Positions 51,059 to 60,502 of a stretch of DNA of 64,000 nt are shown here, in pieces (the first letter of the stretch is position 1; each line of letters starts with the position of its first letter). The notes under the pieces are model-generated. The model had not been told where the DNA came from. It saw only the letters and a program-made list of their open reading frames with translations, and searched no databases. Location of the stretch: assembly GCF_902859915.1 (NCBI RefSeq), contig NZ_CADIKK010000018.1, positions 1-64,000 of the forward strand. Direction: 5' to 3'. Both the position numbers and the translations under genes were made by a program. This stretch comes from Paraburkholderia ultramafica (lineage in GTDB: Bacteria > Pseudomonadota > Gammaproteobacteria > Burkholderiales > Burkholderiaceae).

Positions 51059-51064
51059 ATTATA
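51059..51064 (-). promoter_or_regulatory. -10 box of the mrcA promoter
   Basis: On the minus strand a perfect TATAAT lies 26 bases upstream of the mrcA start. The -35 region is poor. The remaining mrcA-pilM gap (51,065-51,289) shows no gene, and I found no convincing pilM promoter in it. Confidence 0.5.
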
Positions 51065-51289
51065 GCCGCCTCGCTTTTTAAGCTTTCGGCCTGCTTACGG
51101 ACAGAGCTGGACAGGTCTGCGCACGCGGCGCGGGAATGACTTCACTGTAGTCGCTTTGATCGCGTGCGGGGCGCGGCTTGCTCAACGTTAGCCATTCGGC
51201 TGAGTGTCGCGCGGCGGCGCGGCTACGCACAATTCTCCCTCGTAACTCGCGTTCGAATGGTTCGTCGCGTGAGTCAGAGGGAGGGCGTG

Positions 51290-52282
51290 ATGGTGTTCAA
51301 AAATACGTGGCTTCAAGCTGTGCGATCAGGCCGGCAGCGGTTTGCCGCCGGGATCGATGTTGGTTCGCAAAACGTGCGTCTGGTCGTGCTGAGTCAGCGC
51401 TCGCGCGCACGCGGCGCGCTGTATCTCGAATACGTCAATACCGTGCCGCTAGCCGCCGGTGCGATGGCCGGCACCGAGATTGCCGACCGCCAGGCGGTGG
51501 CGCGTGCGTTGCGCGACGCGTTTGCCGGTCTGCCGCGCGCGTGTGCGACGCACGCGTTGCGATGCGCGATGGCGCTGCCCGCGTCGGCCACGTTGACCAC
51601 CACGGTGCCGCTCGCGCGGCTTGTCGCGCAGAGCCATTGCGCGGAAGACGGTGGGCATGCGCTGGCCGAACTGGAGCCGGCGGTGATGGGCGAGGCGGAG
51701 CGCATCGCGGGCCGCGAGAGGCACGCGCTGGCCGTCGACTGGTTTGTCGATGACACGCCGTCGCCGATCCGTTCGGTGAAGATCGCCGCCACTGCACGCC
51801 AGCATCTCGAAGCGCGTATGGAATGCGCGGCGACCGCGGGGATCTCGCTGACCGCTGTCGACGGCGAGCCGCATGCGGCGCTGCGCGCGATGCGTTACGC
51901 GGCGAGCCGCGAGCTCGATCCGCACGAGCCGTATGTGGGGTTGTGGATCGGCACGGACGGCGTGTACGGGTGGCGCATCGTCGACGATTGCATTGCCGGC
52001 GAAATGCGTTATCCGGCGCCGGAGCACGCCGATCTCGCCGACGCGCTGCGCGACCTTGCCCACGGTCCCGTGCTCGATTGCGCGTTGGTGAGCGGCGAAA
52101 TCGATCTGCTCGACGGCGTGGGCTTTTCGCTCGCGGATATCGCGGACGTGTTGGGCTGCACGGTGCTGCCGTTCGAATGCGCAGTGCTGGGCGGCCTCGT
52201 GCGGCCGCTGCGCGATGAGTTGCTGCACGAGCCGGCCGGCGCGGTTGCGTTCGGGCTTGCGTTGCGCGGGGTGTTCGAATGA
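51290..52282 (+). CDS. pilM: PilM-like actin-fold protein of a type IV pilus alignment complex
   Basis: PilM-type proteins are cytoplasmic actin-like ATPases that bind the PilN tail. From the ATG at 51,290 (AGGGAGG before it) there are 330 residues. They begin the actin-like fold with A-A-G-I-D-V-G-S-Q-N-V-R-L-V-V-L near residues 19-34. Sequence similarity to classical PilM is modest, and the assignment rests on fold motif, gene order and size. It overlaps the next gene by four bases. Confidence 0.8.
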   Translation: MVFKNTWLQAVRSGRQRFAAGIDVGSQNVRLVVLSQRSRARGALYLEYVNTVPLAAGAMAGTEIADRQAVARALRDAFAGLPRACATHALRCAMALPASATLTTTVPLARLVAQSHCAEDGGHALAELEPAVMGEAERIAGRERHALAVDWFVDDTPSPIRSVKIAATARQHLEARMECAATAGISLTAVDGEPHAALRAMRYAASRELDPHEPYVGLWIGTDGVYGWRIVDDCIAGEMRYPAPEHADLADALRDLAHGPVLDCALVSGEIDLLDGVGFSLADIADVLGCTVLPFECAVLGGLVRPLRDELLHEPAGAVAFGLALRGVFE

Positions 52283-53016
52283 CGCGCGGTGTTTCGCTTT
52301 TGCTTTCGCACTCGGCCGGTTCGCCCACGCCAGATCCATCTCTATCGCGCGGTGCGCACTTCGCTCAGCCTTGGCTTGGCGGTTTCAATCTGCTGCCCTA
52401 CAGGCAACGCAATGCGCGGCTCGCGCGGCGTCGTCGTGTGCGCGAATGGGTTGCTGCGGCGTTGGCCGGTTGTGCCGCGGTCCTCGCGTTGGCAGCGTGG
52501 CAGGCCTTCGAGAAGACGCGCCTCGATGCACAGCGCGCGTCGCTCGAACATTCCCTCACACAACTGACCGCGCCGCTCGCGGAGCACGCGAAATTGCAGC
52601 GGGCGCAAGACGAGTTGCGAAAAAACGCGGCGCGCGCGACGAGCTTGTCCGAGCCGCTCACGCATCTGTTCGATCTGCTCGAAGCACTGAGCTTCGAGCC
52701 GGGTGACGGCGTGGTGTTACGGCAGTTGCGCCAGCGCGAGCACGAGACGGAGTTGCTGGCGACGTCGCGCGGACATATCGCTTCGGCCGAATGGCTCAAG
52801 CGTTTGAGTGCGATCCACGGCGTGAAGGGTGCGGAGATGAGCGACCTGCATCGCCCGACAACGCGCGGCAGCGCGCCTGCCGATGAAAGCATGAGCGGTC
52901 CGGTCGAGTTCGGCGCGCATCTGCGCTGGAACGAGCCGGCGCCGAAAGCCGCTCACCTGGCCGGGGCCGCGGCAGCGCGTCTTGTGAAGTCCGAATCATC
53001 AAGAGGTGTGAAATGA
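52279..53016 (+). CDS. pilN: PilN-like membrane protein
   Basis: PilN links PilM to PilO across the inner membrane. The 245-residue protein carries the PilN hallmark F-N-L-L-P-Y-R (about residues 36-42), which binds PilM. A membrane helix (about 56-76) and a periplasmic coiled-coil region follow. It is longer than typical PilN because of N- and C-terminal extensions. It overlaps both neighbours by four bases, so the cluster is translationally coupled. Confidence 0.85.
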   Translation: MTRGVSLLLSHSAGSPTPDPSLSRGAHFAQPWLGGFNLLPYRQRNARLARRRRVREWVAAALAGCAAVLALAAWQAFEKTRLDAQRASLEHSLTQLTAPLAEHAKLQRAQDELRKNAARATSLSEPLTHLFDLLEALSFEPGDGVVLRQLRQREHETELLATSRGHIASAEWLKRLSAIHGVKGAEMSDLHRPTTRGSAPADESMSGPVEFGAHLRWNEPAPKAAHLAGAAAARLVKSESSRGVK

Positions 53017-53933
53017 GTACGATCTTTGTCGAGTCAGGCGGCGCGGCAAGCGCTCAACTTTCTCTTTCCCATTGGATCAAGCGGCTGCGTGTGCCGCCCG
53101 ATGCCTGGAGCCTGCGCCGCCGCTGGCTGGTCGCGTTGCTGATCGCCGGGTTGGTGTTCGGCCTTGGCGCGCATGGCTGGATCGTCGCCGATCTCGCCGG
53201 AGTCGAGGCGAGCCGTGCCGCGTTGACGGCCAGCGTTCAGCGTCTCGCGGACGCGAGGCGGGCGCTCGCGCAATTGCCCTTGTTGCGCCGCGCAGCCGCC
53301 ACTACCGCAGTCGTGCCTTCGGCCGCGCCGTGGAGTTCCGCTGACGACGTGCGCATCGTCTCTGAACTGGCTGCGCAGAATAGCGTCGCGTTGCTTGCGG
53401 TGGAGCCGGGTGCCGTAGTTGGTGAGGGTGTCGAGCGCATGCGCCCCGTGCAGCTCACCGCGCACACGGACTTCGTTCATCTGATGGCGTTTCTGCATGG
53501 ACTGTCGGACCTGCCGGTGCTGATCGTCCCTGTCGATGTGACCGTTAAACAGGAGGCCGCGTCGTTGGCGGTGAGCGCGACGCTGCGCGTGTTCAGTGCG
53601 CTGCGGCCGGTGTCTTCAAATGACGCCGCGCACGCGTTTGACGGCGCGAGCCTCGATTCGGACGACGACGAAGACATCGTGTTCTTCGACCCGTTTTCGC
53701 TGCCGCAGATGCAGGCAGCCGACGAGCTGCCCGATGCTTCGCAACTGCGTCTGGTCGGCGTGCTGCGCGATCGCACACGGGGAATGGCCTTGCTCGATAC
53801 GCCGGACGGCGCGACAACCGTCGTCGCCGGACAGCAGCTTGGCGCCGAGCGCGTCACGCGGCTCGACGCGCTCGCCATCACGCTCGCGCGAGGCGGCACG
53901 ACGCGCACGCTCGCGTTGGCGGAGGCTTCGTGA
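53013..53933 (+). CDS. PilO-PilP fusion protein (candidate)
   Basis: The 306-residue protein joins two usually separate pilus parts. Residues 1 to about 200 look like PilO: a membrane helix (about 40-60), coiled coil, then a ferredoxin-like periplasmic domain. Residues about 215-306 resemble PilP: D-P-F-S-L-P, then L-R-L-V-G-V-L-R-D, then a homology-region-like beta domain with V-A-G-Q-Q-L-G. PilP normally is a separate lipoprotein, and no lipobox or separate start is seen here. No separate pilP is present before pilQ. Confidence 0.72.
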   Translation: MSTIFVESGGAASAQLSLSHWIKRLRVPPDAWSLRRRWLVALLIAGLVFGLGAHGWIVADLAGVEASRAALTASVQRLADARRALAQLPLLRRAAATTAVVPSAAPWSSADDVRIVSELAAQNSVALLAVEPGAVVGEGVERMRPVQLTAHTDFVHLMAFLHGLSDLPVLIVPVDVTVKQEAASLAVSATLRVFSALRPVSSNDAAHAFDGASLDSDDDEDIVFFDPFSLPQMQAADELPDASQLRLVGVLRDRTRGMALLDTPDGATTVVAGQQLGAERVTRLDALAITLARGGTTRTLALAEAS

Positions 53934-55660
53934 TGGGAAGATTAATGAAGCCATCCATCGCGACGTGCGCGCGCGCCGACACTCGTGCATCGCCCGGTGT
54001 TCGCATGTATCCCGGTGTTCGAGCCTGTGTCGGCCTCTATGTCAGCGCGGCGCTAAGCGGTGGCATCGCGCAGGCTTCGACGCCACCGCTGCCATCCCTG
54101 CCGCCGCTGCCAAGCTATATGCCGCGCGACGACGCGGTTGCGGCTGCCGACACCGCGTACGACGCAGCACCGCTGCCGCGCGCTGTTTCCGCCGAAGTGC
54201 CGAACCCGTTTCGCGACGATTCAGCGGAAGACCCCGGCATATCGCGAACAGCCGCACCGTCGAGCAACGTCAATGCGGACGACTTCACCGCTGCCGCCGA
54301 AGGTTCCGTGCCGCTGGGCAAGCAGGCGGCTGCCCCGGCTCGCGACGATGCCGTGGGCGCCACCGCGCTCGAAGGTCCGCCAGTGCCGCTGCCGCCGCGC
54401 GTACGCCTGAGCGACGCGCCGAAAAGCGCCGCCGACACCGGACTGGCCGCCGATGACAAACCGATCTCGCTGAACTTCCAGCGAGCCGAACTCGGCGCCG
54501 TGCTCAAAGCGTTCGCCGAGTTCACAGGCCTGAACATCGTCGCGAGCGAAAGAGTGCGCGGCGCCGTTTCGCTGCGGCTCGACAAGGTGCCATGGCGCAC
54601 CGCATTCGACACCTTGCTCGACGTCAACAACCTGGCAATGGAGCGCCACGGCAATGTGATCTGGGTCGCGCCGGTCGCGGATCTGGCCGCGCGCGAGCGG
54701 CAGCGTTTCGAAGCGCACGCGCGGGCCGCCGATCTCGAGCCGCTCGCAAGCCGCACGTTCGAACTGCACTACGCGCATGCCGAGGACGTGCGGCGCCTGC
54801 TGACCGGCTCGGGCACCCAGCGCGTGTTGTCCAAACGCGGCGCCGTGACCGCCGATCCGCGCACCAATCTGCTGTTCGTGACCGATCTCGCGGGGCGGCT
54901 CGAACAGATCGCGGCGCTGCTCGCTGCGGTCGACCGGCCGACCCGCCAGGTGCTGATCGAAGCGCGTATCGTCGAGGGTGATCATGGCTTTTCGCGCAAT
55001 CTCGGCGTGCGGCTGTCGCTGGCGGCCAGTAGCACGGACGGTACGGCGAAAGGCCTGAGCGGCGGCGCGGACGGCACCGTCTACGATCTGTCGGCCCGGC
55101 CGATTTCCGGTTTCGACGCCGCCACCGCCGGGCTGACGTTGTTCGCAGCCGGGGCGACGCGGCTGCTGAACATCGAGCTGAGCGCGCTCGAGGCCGAGGG
55201 GCGCGGGAAAATCGTCTCGAGCCCGCGGGTCGTCACCGCGGACCGGATGAAAGCGGTGGTCGAGCAGGGCACCGAACTGCCGTATCAGGCCAAGGTGGGG
55301 CAGGGTGTGTCTGGCGTGCAGTTTCGGCGGGCCACGCTCAAACTGGAGGTTGAGCCGCAAATCATGCCGGACGGCAGGGTGGTGCTGGACCTCGACGTCG
55401 CTAAAGACAGCGTCGGCGAACAGACCGATGCGGGCCCCGCGATCAACACCAAACACGTACAAACGCGCGTCGAAGTCGAGGATGGTGGTACGGTGTCGAT
55501 CGGCGGAATTTACGCGACCGATGACCGGGACGATGTGACTCGGGTGCCTGTCCTGGGCAAAATACCCGTTTTGGGCGCGCTTTTTCGCAATCGGGCGCAT
55601 CGCGACGCGCGCAGCGAACTGGCTGTTTTCATTACGCCGCGCGTCGTTCAGATAAATTAG
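53933..55660 (+). CDS. pilQ: Secretin PilQ/HofQ type
   Basis: This is an outer-membrane secretin ring. The ATG at 53,933 shares one base with the previous stop (TGATG) and follows GGAGG. The protein has 575 residues: signal segment, about 120 Pro/Ala-rich residues, an STN/N0-like domain (I-S-L-N-F-Q-R-A-E-L-G-A-V-L-K), an N1 domain (P-R-T-N-L-L-F-V-T-D), and the secretin beta domain with V-P-V-L-G-K-I-P-V-L-G-A-L-F. AMIN domains of longer PilQ proteins are not seen. Gene order matches the hofMNOPQ-aroK cluster of E. coli. Confidence 0.9.
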   Translation: MGRLMKPSIATCARADTRASPGVRMYPGVRACVGLYVSAALSGGIAQASTPPLPSLPPLPSYMPRDDAVAAADTAYDAAPLPRAVSAEVPNPFRDDSAEDPGISRTAAPSSNVNADDFTAAAEGSVPLGKQAAAPARDDAVGATALEGPPVPLPPRVRLSDAPKSAADTGLAADDKPISLNFQRAELGAVLKAFAEFTGLNIVASERVRGAVSLRLDKVPWRTAFDTLLDVNNLAMERHGNVIWVAPVADLAARERQRFEAHARAADLEPLASRTFELHYAHAEDVRRLLTGSGTQRVLSKRGAVTADPRTNLLFVTDLAGRLEQIAALLAAVDRPTRQVLIEARIVEGDHGFSRNLGVRLSLAASSTDGTAKGLSGGADGTVYDLSARPISGFDAATAGLTLFAAGATRLLNIELSALEAEGRGKIVSSPRVVTADRMKAVVEQGTELPYQAKVGQGVSGVQFRRATLKLEVEPQIMPDGRVVLDLDVAKDSVGEQTDAGPAINTKHVQTRVEVEDGGTVSIGGIYATDDRDDVTRVPVLGKIPVLGALFRNRAHRDARSELAVFITPRVVQIN

Positions 55661-55765
55661 GGCGTGCTGCCACCGCGCGCCAGCGTCGGCGCGCAGGCTC
55701 GACAAGGCAGCCGCTTTGCCAGTAAGCTGCGGCACGAACCATACCGGATTAGCCAGAGGACACCG

Positions 55766-56317
55766 TTGCAAGCGCGGGACGCACACGCCAATGTATTTTT
55801 TGTAGGACTCATGGGGGCAGGGAAAACCACCGTGGGCCGGGCCATTGCGCGCCGTCTCGAGCGCCCGTTCTTCGATTCCGACCATGAAATCGAGGCGCGC
55901 ACGGGCGCGCGCATCCCGGTGATCTTCGAGCTGGAGGGCGAAGCAGGCTTCCGCGAACGCGAGGCGAGCGTGATTGCCGAGCTCACCGGGCGCGACAATA
56001 TCGTGCTGGCGACCGGCGGCGGCGCGGTGCTGCGGCCGGAAAATCGCGAGGCACTGCGAAGTCGCGGGGTGGTGATCTATCTGCGCGCCAATCCTCACGA
56101 TCTGTGGTTGCGCACCCGGCGCGACAAAAATCGCCCGCTTTTGCAAACCGAAGACCCCAAAGCACGCCTCGAAGCGCTCTACGAAGTGCGCGACCCGCTC
56201 TACCGCGAATGCGCGCATTTCGTGATTGAAACCGGCCGGCCTTCGGTCAACGGACTCGTCAACATGGTTCTGATGCAGCTCGAGATGGCCGGCGTCGCCA
56301 AACATCCTGCGTCATAA
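55766..56317 (+). CDS. aroK: Shikimate kinase
   Basis: AroK phosphorylates shikimate in aromatic amino-acid synthesis. The start is read as TTG at 55,766, just after AGAGGA, giving 183 residues starting (M)[14 protein letters not shown]. The P-loop G-L-M-G-A-G-K-T-T, the F-D-S-D shikimate motif and the G-G-G-A-V loop are intact. A longer frame from 55,664 lacks family similarity. aroB starts next to the stop. Confidence 0.95.
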   Translation: MQARDAHANVFFVGLMGAGKTTVGRAIARRLERPFFDSDHEIEARTGARIPVIFELEGEAGFREREASVIAELTGRDNIVLATGGGAVLRPENREALRSRGVVIYLRANPHDLWLRTRRDKNRPLLQTEDPKARLEALYEVRDPLYRECAHFVIETGRPSVNGLVNMVLMQLEMAGVAKHPAS

Positions 56318-56325
56318 TGGACCGT

Positions 56326-57402
56326 ATGATTACCGTCAACGTCGAACTGGGCGAGCGCGCCTACCCCATCCATATCGGTGCCGATCTGATCGGCCAGACC
56401 GCGCTGTTCGCGCCGCATATCGCCGGCAGTTCGGTCACGATCGTCACGAATACCACGGTCGACCCGCTTTACGGCGACACGCTGCGCGCCGCGCTGGCGC
56501 CGCTCGGCAAACAGGTGTCGACGGTCATATTGCCGGACGGCGAGGCGCACAAGAATCTCGCAACCCTGAACCTGATTTTCGACGCGCTGCTCGGCTCGCG
56601 CGCCGATCGCAAGACCACGCTGATCGCACTGGGCGGCGGCGTGATCGGCGATATGACGGGGTTCGCCGCGGCCTGCTACATGCGTGGCGTGCCGTTCATC
56701 CAGGTGCCGACCACGTTGCTGTCGCAGGTGGATTCGTCGGTGGGCGGCAAGACCGGCATCAATCATCCGCTCGGCAAGAACATGATCGGCGCGTTCTACC
56801 AGCCGCAAGCGGTGATCGCCGACATTGGCGCGCTGCGCACGTTGCCTGCGCGTGAACTGGCGGCAGGCGTCGCCGAAGTGATCAAGACCGGCGCGATCGC
56901 CGACGCCGGTTTTTTCAACTGGATCGAAGCCAATATCGACGCGTTGAATCGCTGCGAACCCGAAGCGCTGACCGAGGCGGTCAAGCGTTCGTGCGAAATC
57001 AAGGCGTCGGTGGTGGCGCAGGACGAGCGCGAAGGCGGACTGCGCGCGATCCTCAACTTTGGCCACACCTTTGGCCACGCGATCGAGGCCGGCCTCGGCT
57101 ACGGCGAGTGGCTGCACGGCGAGGCGGTCGGCTGCGGGATGGCGATGGCGGCGGATCTGTCCGTGCGCATGGGCTATCTCGAAGAAGCCGCGCGCCGGCG
57201 TCTGGTCGACGTGATCGTCGCAGCGCATTTGCCGACCAGGGCGCCTGCACTCGGCGAAGCCCATTATGTCGAGCTGATGCAGGTCGACAAGAAAGCCGAA
57301 GCCGGCGCGATCAAATTCATTCTGCTGAAGCGTTTCGGTGAGACGCTGATCACCCAGGCGCCCGACGCCGAGGTGCACGCCACGCTGGCCGCCGCTGTCT
57401 AG
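56326..57402 (+). CDS. aroB: 3-dehydroquinate synthase
   Basis: AroB cyclises DAHP in the shikimate pathway using NAD and a divalent metal. The ATG at 56,326 gives 358 residues, M-I-T-V-N-V-E-L. An ATG three codons earlier (56,317) overlaps the aroK stop. Motifs include G-G-G-V-I-G-D, the [16 protein letters not shown] block and the metal histidines in F-G-H-T-F-G-H-A. The aroK-aroB pair is conserved in proteobacteria. Confidence 0.97.
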   Translation: MITVNVELGERAYPIHIGADLIGQTALFAPHIAGSSVTIVTNTTVDPLYGDTLRAALAPLGKQVSTVILPDGEAHKNLATLNLIFDALLGSRADRKTTLIALGGGVIGDMTGFAAACYMRGVPFIQVPTTLLSQVDSSVGGKTGINHPLGKNMIGAFYQPQAVIADIGALRTLPARELAAGVAEVIKTGAIADAGFFNWIEANIDALNRCEPEALTEAVKRSCEIKASVVAQDEREGGLRAILNFGHTFGHAIEAGLGYGEWLHGEAVGCGMAMAADLSVRMGYLEEAARRRLVDVIVAAHLPTRAPALGEAHYVELMQVDKKAEAGAIKFILLKRFGETLITQAPDAEVHATLAAAV

Positions 57403-57474
57403 ATACGACGAAGCATTCCAGCCAGGCATCAAGCACCAGCGTCACGAGGCGCCGCCCATGTTTCGGAGAACCCG

Positions 57475-58680
57475 GTGACTGACAGGCGCAGCGACGATGT
57501 AAAGCATGACCCGGCGGCAGGCATCGCGGCAATCGCCGTGCCGACGCAGGAGGCACTCGAAGCGCACCTCGCGCCGTACGCGGCGCATTCCGCCCAGTCG
57601 CGCGGCCGCCGCTATCCTGAAGCCGCGCCGAGCGCGCGCACCGAGTTCCAGCGCGACCGCGACCGCATCGTCCACTCGACGGCTTTCCGCCGGCTCGAGT
57701 ACAAAACCCAGGTGTTCGTGAATCACGAGGGCGACCTGTTTCGCACGCGCCTCACGCACAGCCTGGAGGTCGCGCAGATCGCGCGCTCGGTGGCGCGCAA
57801 TCTGCGCGTCAACGAAGACCTTGTCGAAGCCATCTCGCTTGCCCACGATCTCGGCCACACGCCGTTCGGCCATGCCGGCCAGGACGCACTGAACGAATGC
57901 ATGCGTGAGCATGGCGGCTTCGAGCACAACCTGCAAAGCCTCGCGGTGGTCGACGATCTCGAGGAGCACTATGGCGCGTTCAATGGACTGAACCTCTGCT
58001 TCGAAACCCGCGAGGGCATCCTCAAGCATTGCTCGCGTGAAAACGCGCGGCGGCTCGGCGCGCTGGGCGAGCGCTTTCTCGAAGGACGGCAACCGTCGAT
58101 CGAAGCGCAAATCGCCAATGTCGCCGATGAGATCGCGTACAACAATCACGACGTCGACGACGGTTTGCGCTCAGGCTTGCTCACGGTCGAGCAGCTCGCC
58201 GAAGTGGAGTTGTGGCAGACGCACTACGAGGCGTCGCGTCGCGACTTCCCGCAGATCGAAGGGCGCAGGCTGATCCATGAGACGGTGCGCCGCATCATCA
58301 ATACGCTGGTCGTCGACCTGATCGATACGACCAAGCTGAATCTGGCCCGGCACGCGCCGACGTCGCTGGACGCTGTGCGCGCCGCGCCTGCGCTCGTCGC
58401 GCACAGTGACGCGATCGCCGCCCAGGCCGCGGCGCTCAAGCGCTTTCTGTTCAAGAACCTGTACCGCCATTACCGGGTGATGCGCATGGCCAACAAGGCG
58501 CGCCGCGTCGTGGTGGGTCTGTTCGACGCGTTCACGGAAGACCCGCGGCTGTTGCCGCCCAGCTATCAATCGACGGACGTGACGCAGCAATCGCGTCTGA
58601 TCGCCCATTACATTGCGGGCATGACGGATCGCTATGCGGTGAAGGAATACCAGCGGCTGTTCGTGATCGACGACAACTAG
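57475..58680 (+). CDS. dgt: Deoxyguanosinetriphosphate triphosphohydrolase-like protein
   Basis: An HD-domain dNTP triphosphohydrolase that may control dNTP pools. The 401-residue protein starts with GTG after [15 protein letters not shown] and F-R-R-L form the N-terminal substrate region. H95, H124-D125 and H129 form the HD metal site. It matches the Dgt-like group found in beta-proteobacteria rather than the larger E. coli enzyme. Substrate specificity cannot be read from sequence. Confidence 0.93.
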   Translation: MTDRRSDDVKHDPAAGIAAIAVPTQEALEAHLAPYAAHSAQSRGRRYPEAAPSARTEFQRDRDRIVHSTAFRRLEYKTQVFVNHEGDLFRTRLTHSLEVAQIARSVARNLRVNEDLVEAISLAHDLGHTPFGHAGQDALNECMREHGGFEHNLQSLAVVDDLEEHYGAFNGLNLCFETREGILKHCSRENARRLGALGERFLEGRQPSIEAQIANVADEIAYNNHDVDDGLRSGLLTVEQLAEVELWQTHYEASRRDFPQIEGRRLIHETVRRIINTLVVDLIDTTKLNLARHAPTSLDAVRAAPALVAHSDAIAAQAAALKRFLFKNLYRHYRVMRMANKARRVVVGLFDAFTEDPRLLPPSYQSTDVTQQSRLIAHYIAGMTDRYAVKEYQRLFVIDDN

Positions 58681-58818
58681 GCGGCGCGACGCGAGCGCGC
58701 GTCGGTGCCACACGAGGCACAGGCAGCAAACGGCACCACACTGCGGCGCCGTTGCAACCGCAAACTCGCCACCAGAACTAATCAAAGCCGCCGATGCGAC
58801 GGCGTCCCGAGCTGCCGA

Positions 58819-58857
58819 TCAGCGCAATCTAGTGCGATTCAGCGCAACTCAGCGCAA
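58819..58857. repeat. Three short direct repeats TCAGCGCAA
   Basis: Exact 9-base copies start at 58,819, 58,839 and 58,849, with spacings of 20 and 10 bases. The third forms the 3' end of the minus-strand gene. They may be a small tandem decay product or a binding motif. Function unknown. Confidence 0.6.
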
Positions 58858-59229
58858 CCGCGACGCGAACAACGCGCCCGCGATCAACGCAATACCGCCG
58901 ACGATCGCAATCGTCTGCCACGGGTTTTCGTGCACGTAATCGTCGGCGTCGGCGATCGCGACTTCGGCGCGTTCGCGCACGGCTTCGCGGGTGTCGTTCA
59001 AGCGGGCGCGTGCCGCGTCCAGTTGTTTGCGCAGCTTGCTGCGCAACGCCACGGCGTCGGCATGGGTGCCGTCCGCCAGCGTGGATTCGAGTTCCGACAT
59101 TAGCGTGCGCAACTCGCCTGCAATGTCTTCGGCCGCATGGCGGCTATGGCGAGCGATGCGGCGCGCGCGGCGGCTCGTGCTGGTCCAGGATTCGCCGAGG
59201 GCGTCTCTCGTATTCGGAAGTGCTGTCAT
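58849..59229 (-). CDS. DUF883 family protein (ElaB/YgaM/YqjD-like)
   Basis: A small membrane-anchored protein. In E. coli such proteins bind ribosomes or membranes in stationary phase. From the start at 59,229 it has 126 residues: a helical, charge-rich N-terminal part (about 20-95) and the family C-terminus N-P-W-Q-T-I-A-I-V-G-G-I-A-L-I-A-G, a single glycine-zipper membrane helix. An upstream in-frame ATG (59,304) would add 25 residues and is not favoured. Target not known. Confidence 0.85.
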   Translation of the reverse strand: MTALPNTRDALGESWTSTSRRARRIARHSRHAAEDIAGELRTLMSELESTLADGTHADAVALRSKLRKQLDAARARLNDTREAVRERAEVAIADADDYVHENPWQTIAIVGGIALIAGALFASRLR

Positions 59230-59500
59230 GATCGCTCCGTCGATGAGGGTGAAAAGAGTCCCAAGTGGTGTCACGAAGACGCAGTGTCGCGCCGCAGGAA
59301 GCACTGTGAGAACGCAACTTCGGTGCCAAACCCGCGGGCCTTCAGGGCGTGGCGCGGGTAACGTGGCGCGGGTGAATTATCGCCAGCAGATATTGCACCA
59401 GCCAAGGCGGTTCCGGGTCAAATTTACAAATGCTCACGCCTGCTTACCGCGTGCCCCTCGGCATGCAGCGATTCAGTCATTGCGTTGCACGCGCAAAATG
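59230..59500. other. Gap without visible genes upstream of the DUF883 gene
   Basis: About 270 bases between the DUF883 gene and the ompW terminator. It presumably holds the DUF883 promoter on the minus strand. I saw no strong -10/-35 pair, tRNA, or protein-like frame. Confidence 0.5.
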
Positions 59501-59532
59501 AAAAACGCCTTCGTCGGATAGATGAAGGCGTT
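59501..59532 (-). terminator. Terminator of the OmpW-family gene
   Basis: On the minus strand AACGCCTTC pairs with GAAGGCGTT and is followed by TTTTT (bases 59,501-59,512 and 59,524-59,532 on the + strand). Confidence 0.88.
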
Positions 59533-59589
59533 GTCCAAGCGACGAAAATTCGACTACCCTAGCTCTACGGCCCCTAATTTTTCGAGGCG

Positions 59590-60315
59590 TTAGAAACGGT
59601 AACCGATGTTGACGTAGGTAACGATCGGGTTCAGCTTGATCTTGGTCTGCGATTGCACGTTCAACGTGCCGACTGGCGTGCTGGCTGCGGTGTTCAGCTT
59701 GGCGGTCGTGCTGAGCGGCAGGTACGAGATCGAGACACCCGCGAACCAATGCTGGTTGAACGCGTACGTGAAACCGGCATTAAACACCGGCTCCCACGAA
59801 CTATCCGTGGAGACGCTGGTCGGACCATGCAGAACGTTAGCTTCGAATGCGCTGTTGGAGATCTTTTCGTCGGTGAACCAGATGCGGCTCACGCCGACGC
59901 CGAGATACGGACGGAACGTGGCGGTCGGGGCGTTGAAGTAGTACTTGAACAGCAGAGTCGGGCTCCACTGTTTTGCCTGGCCCAGCTTGCCGAATTGGTC
60001 AAGGCTGCCCGAGCCGTTGAGATCGAACGACGGTGGGTAGCCGATAACGAATTCGGTTGCGATGTGATCCGTGATGAAATAGCCGGCAGTCAGGCCGATC
60101 GTATCGCCCGAACTAAGTGTTGCTCCGGTGTTGGCTTCTGTGATGTTGGTCGGGCTGCCGCCAATGCTTGTTACTTTCAACGGGTCGCTGCTCGATTGAG
60201 GCGCAAAGTGGAACCAGCCCGTCGTGACGAAAAAGCTGCCGGCCGATTGTGCGTGCGCTGCCGTTGTCATGCAGACTAGCGCCGCCATCCCCGTTACGGC
60301 CTGTTTTAATTTCAT
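59590..60315 (-). CDS. OmpW-family outer-membrane protein
   Basis: An eight-strand beta-barrel porin that probably passes small hydrophobic compounds. From the start at 60,315 there are 241 residues. Residues 1-22 form a signal peptide ending T-T-A-A-H-A. The segment F-R-P-Y-L-G-V-G-V-S-R-I-W-F-T-D and the C-terminal aromatic (Y-R-F) fit OmpW barrels. The start at 60,372 adds residues before the signal peptide and is not favoured. Confidence 0.93.
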   Translation of the reverse strand: MKLKQAVTGMAALVCMTTAAHAQSAGSFFVTTGWFHFAPQSSSDPLKVTSIGGSPTNITEANTGATLSSGDTIGLTAGYFITDHIATEFVIGYPPSFDLNGSGSLDQFGKLGQAKQWSPTLLFKYYFNAPTATFRPYLGVGVSRIWFTDEKISNSAFEANVLHGPTSVSTDSSWEPVFNAGFTYAFNQHWFAGVSISYLPLSTTAKLNTAASTPVGTLNVQSQTKIKLNPIVTYVNIGYRF

Positions 60316-60502
60316 ATGTGCTCCTCCAAAAAAGGCCCGCTCATTATGACGAGAACGTTTGAAACAAACCATACGCGGCGGTTAGAGCTTTCTCCCTAAG
60401 CGCCGCGCGCTTTCTGGCTTAGCCGCGCCGCGCCGAACCTCGGGCGCATGCGGTTCTTCGGACCTTCGGGTATGTACCAACGCGACTATCGGATACTTCA
60501 GC

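Noticed and set aside
48826-51081. A 751-residue plus-strand frame across mrcA
   Set aside because: It is the antisense shadow of mrcA, whose motifs (S-x-x-K, K-T-G) prove the minus-strand gene.
54221-56305. A 694-residue minus-strand frame over pilQ and aroK
   Set aside because: It is a shadow covering two well-supported plus-strand genes.
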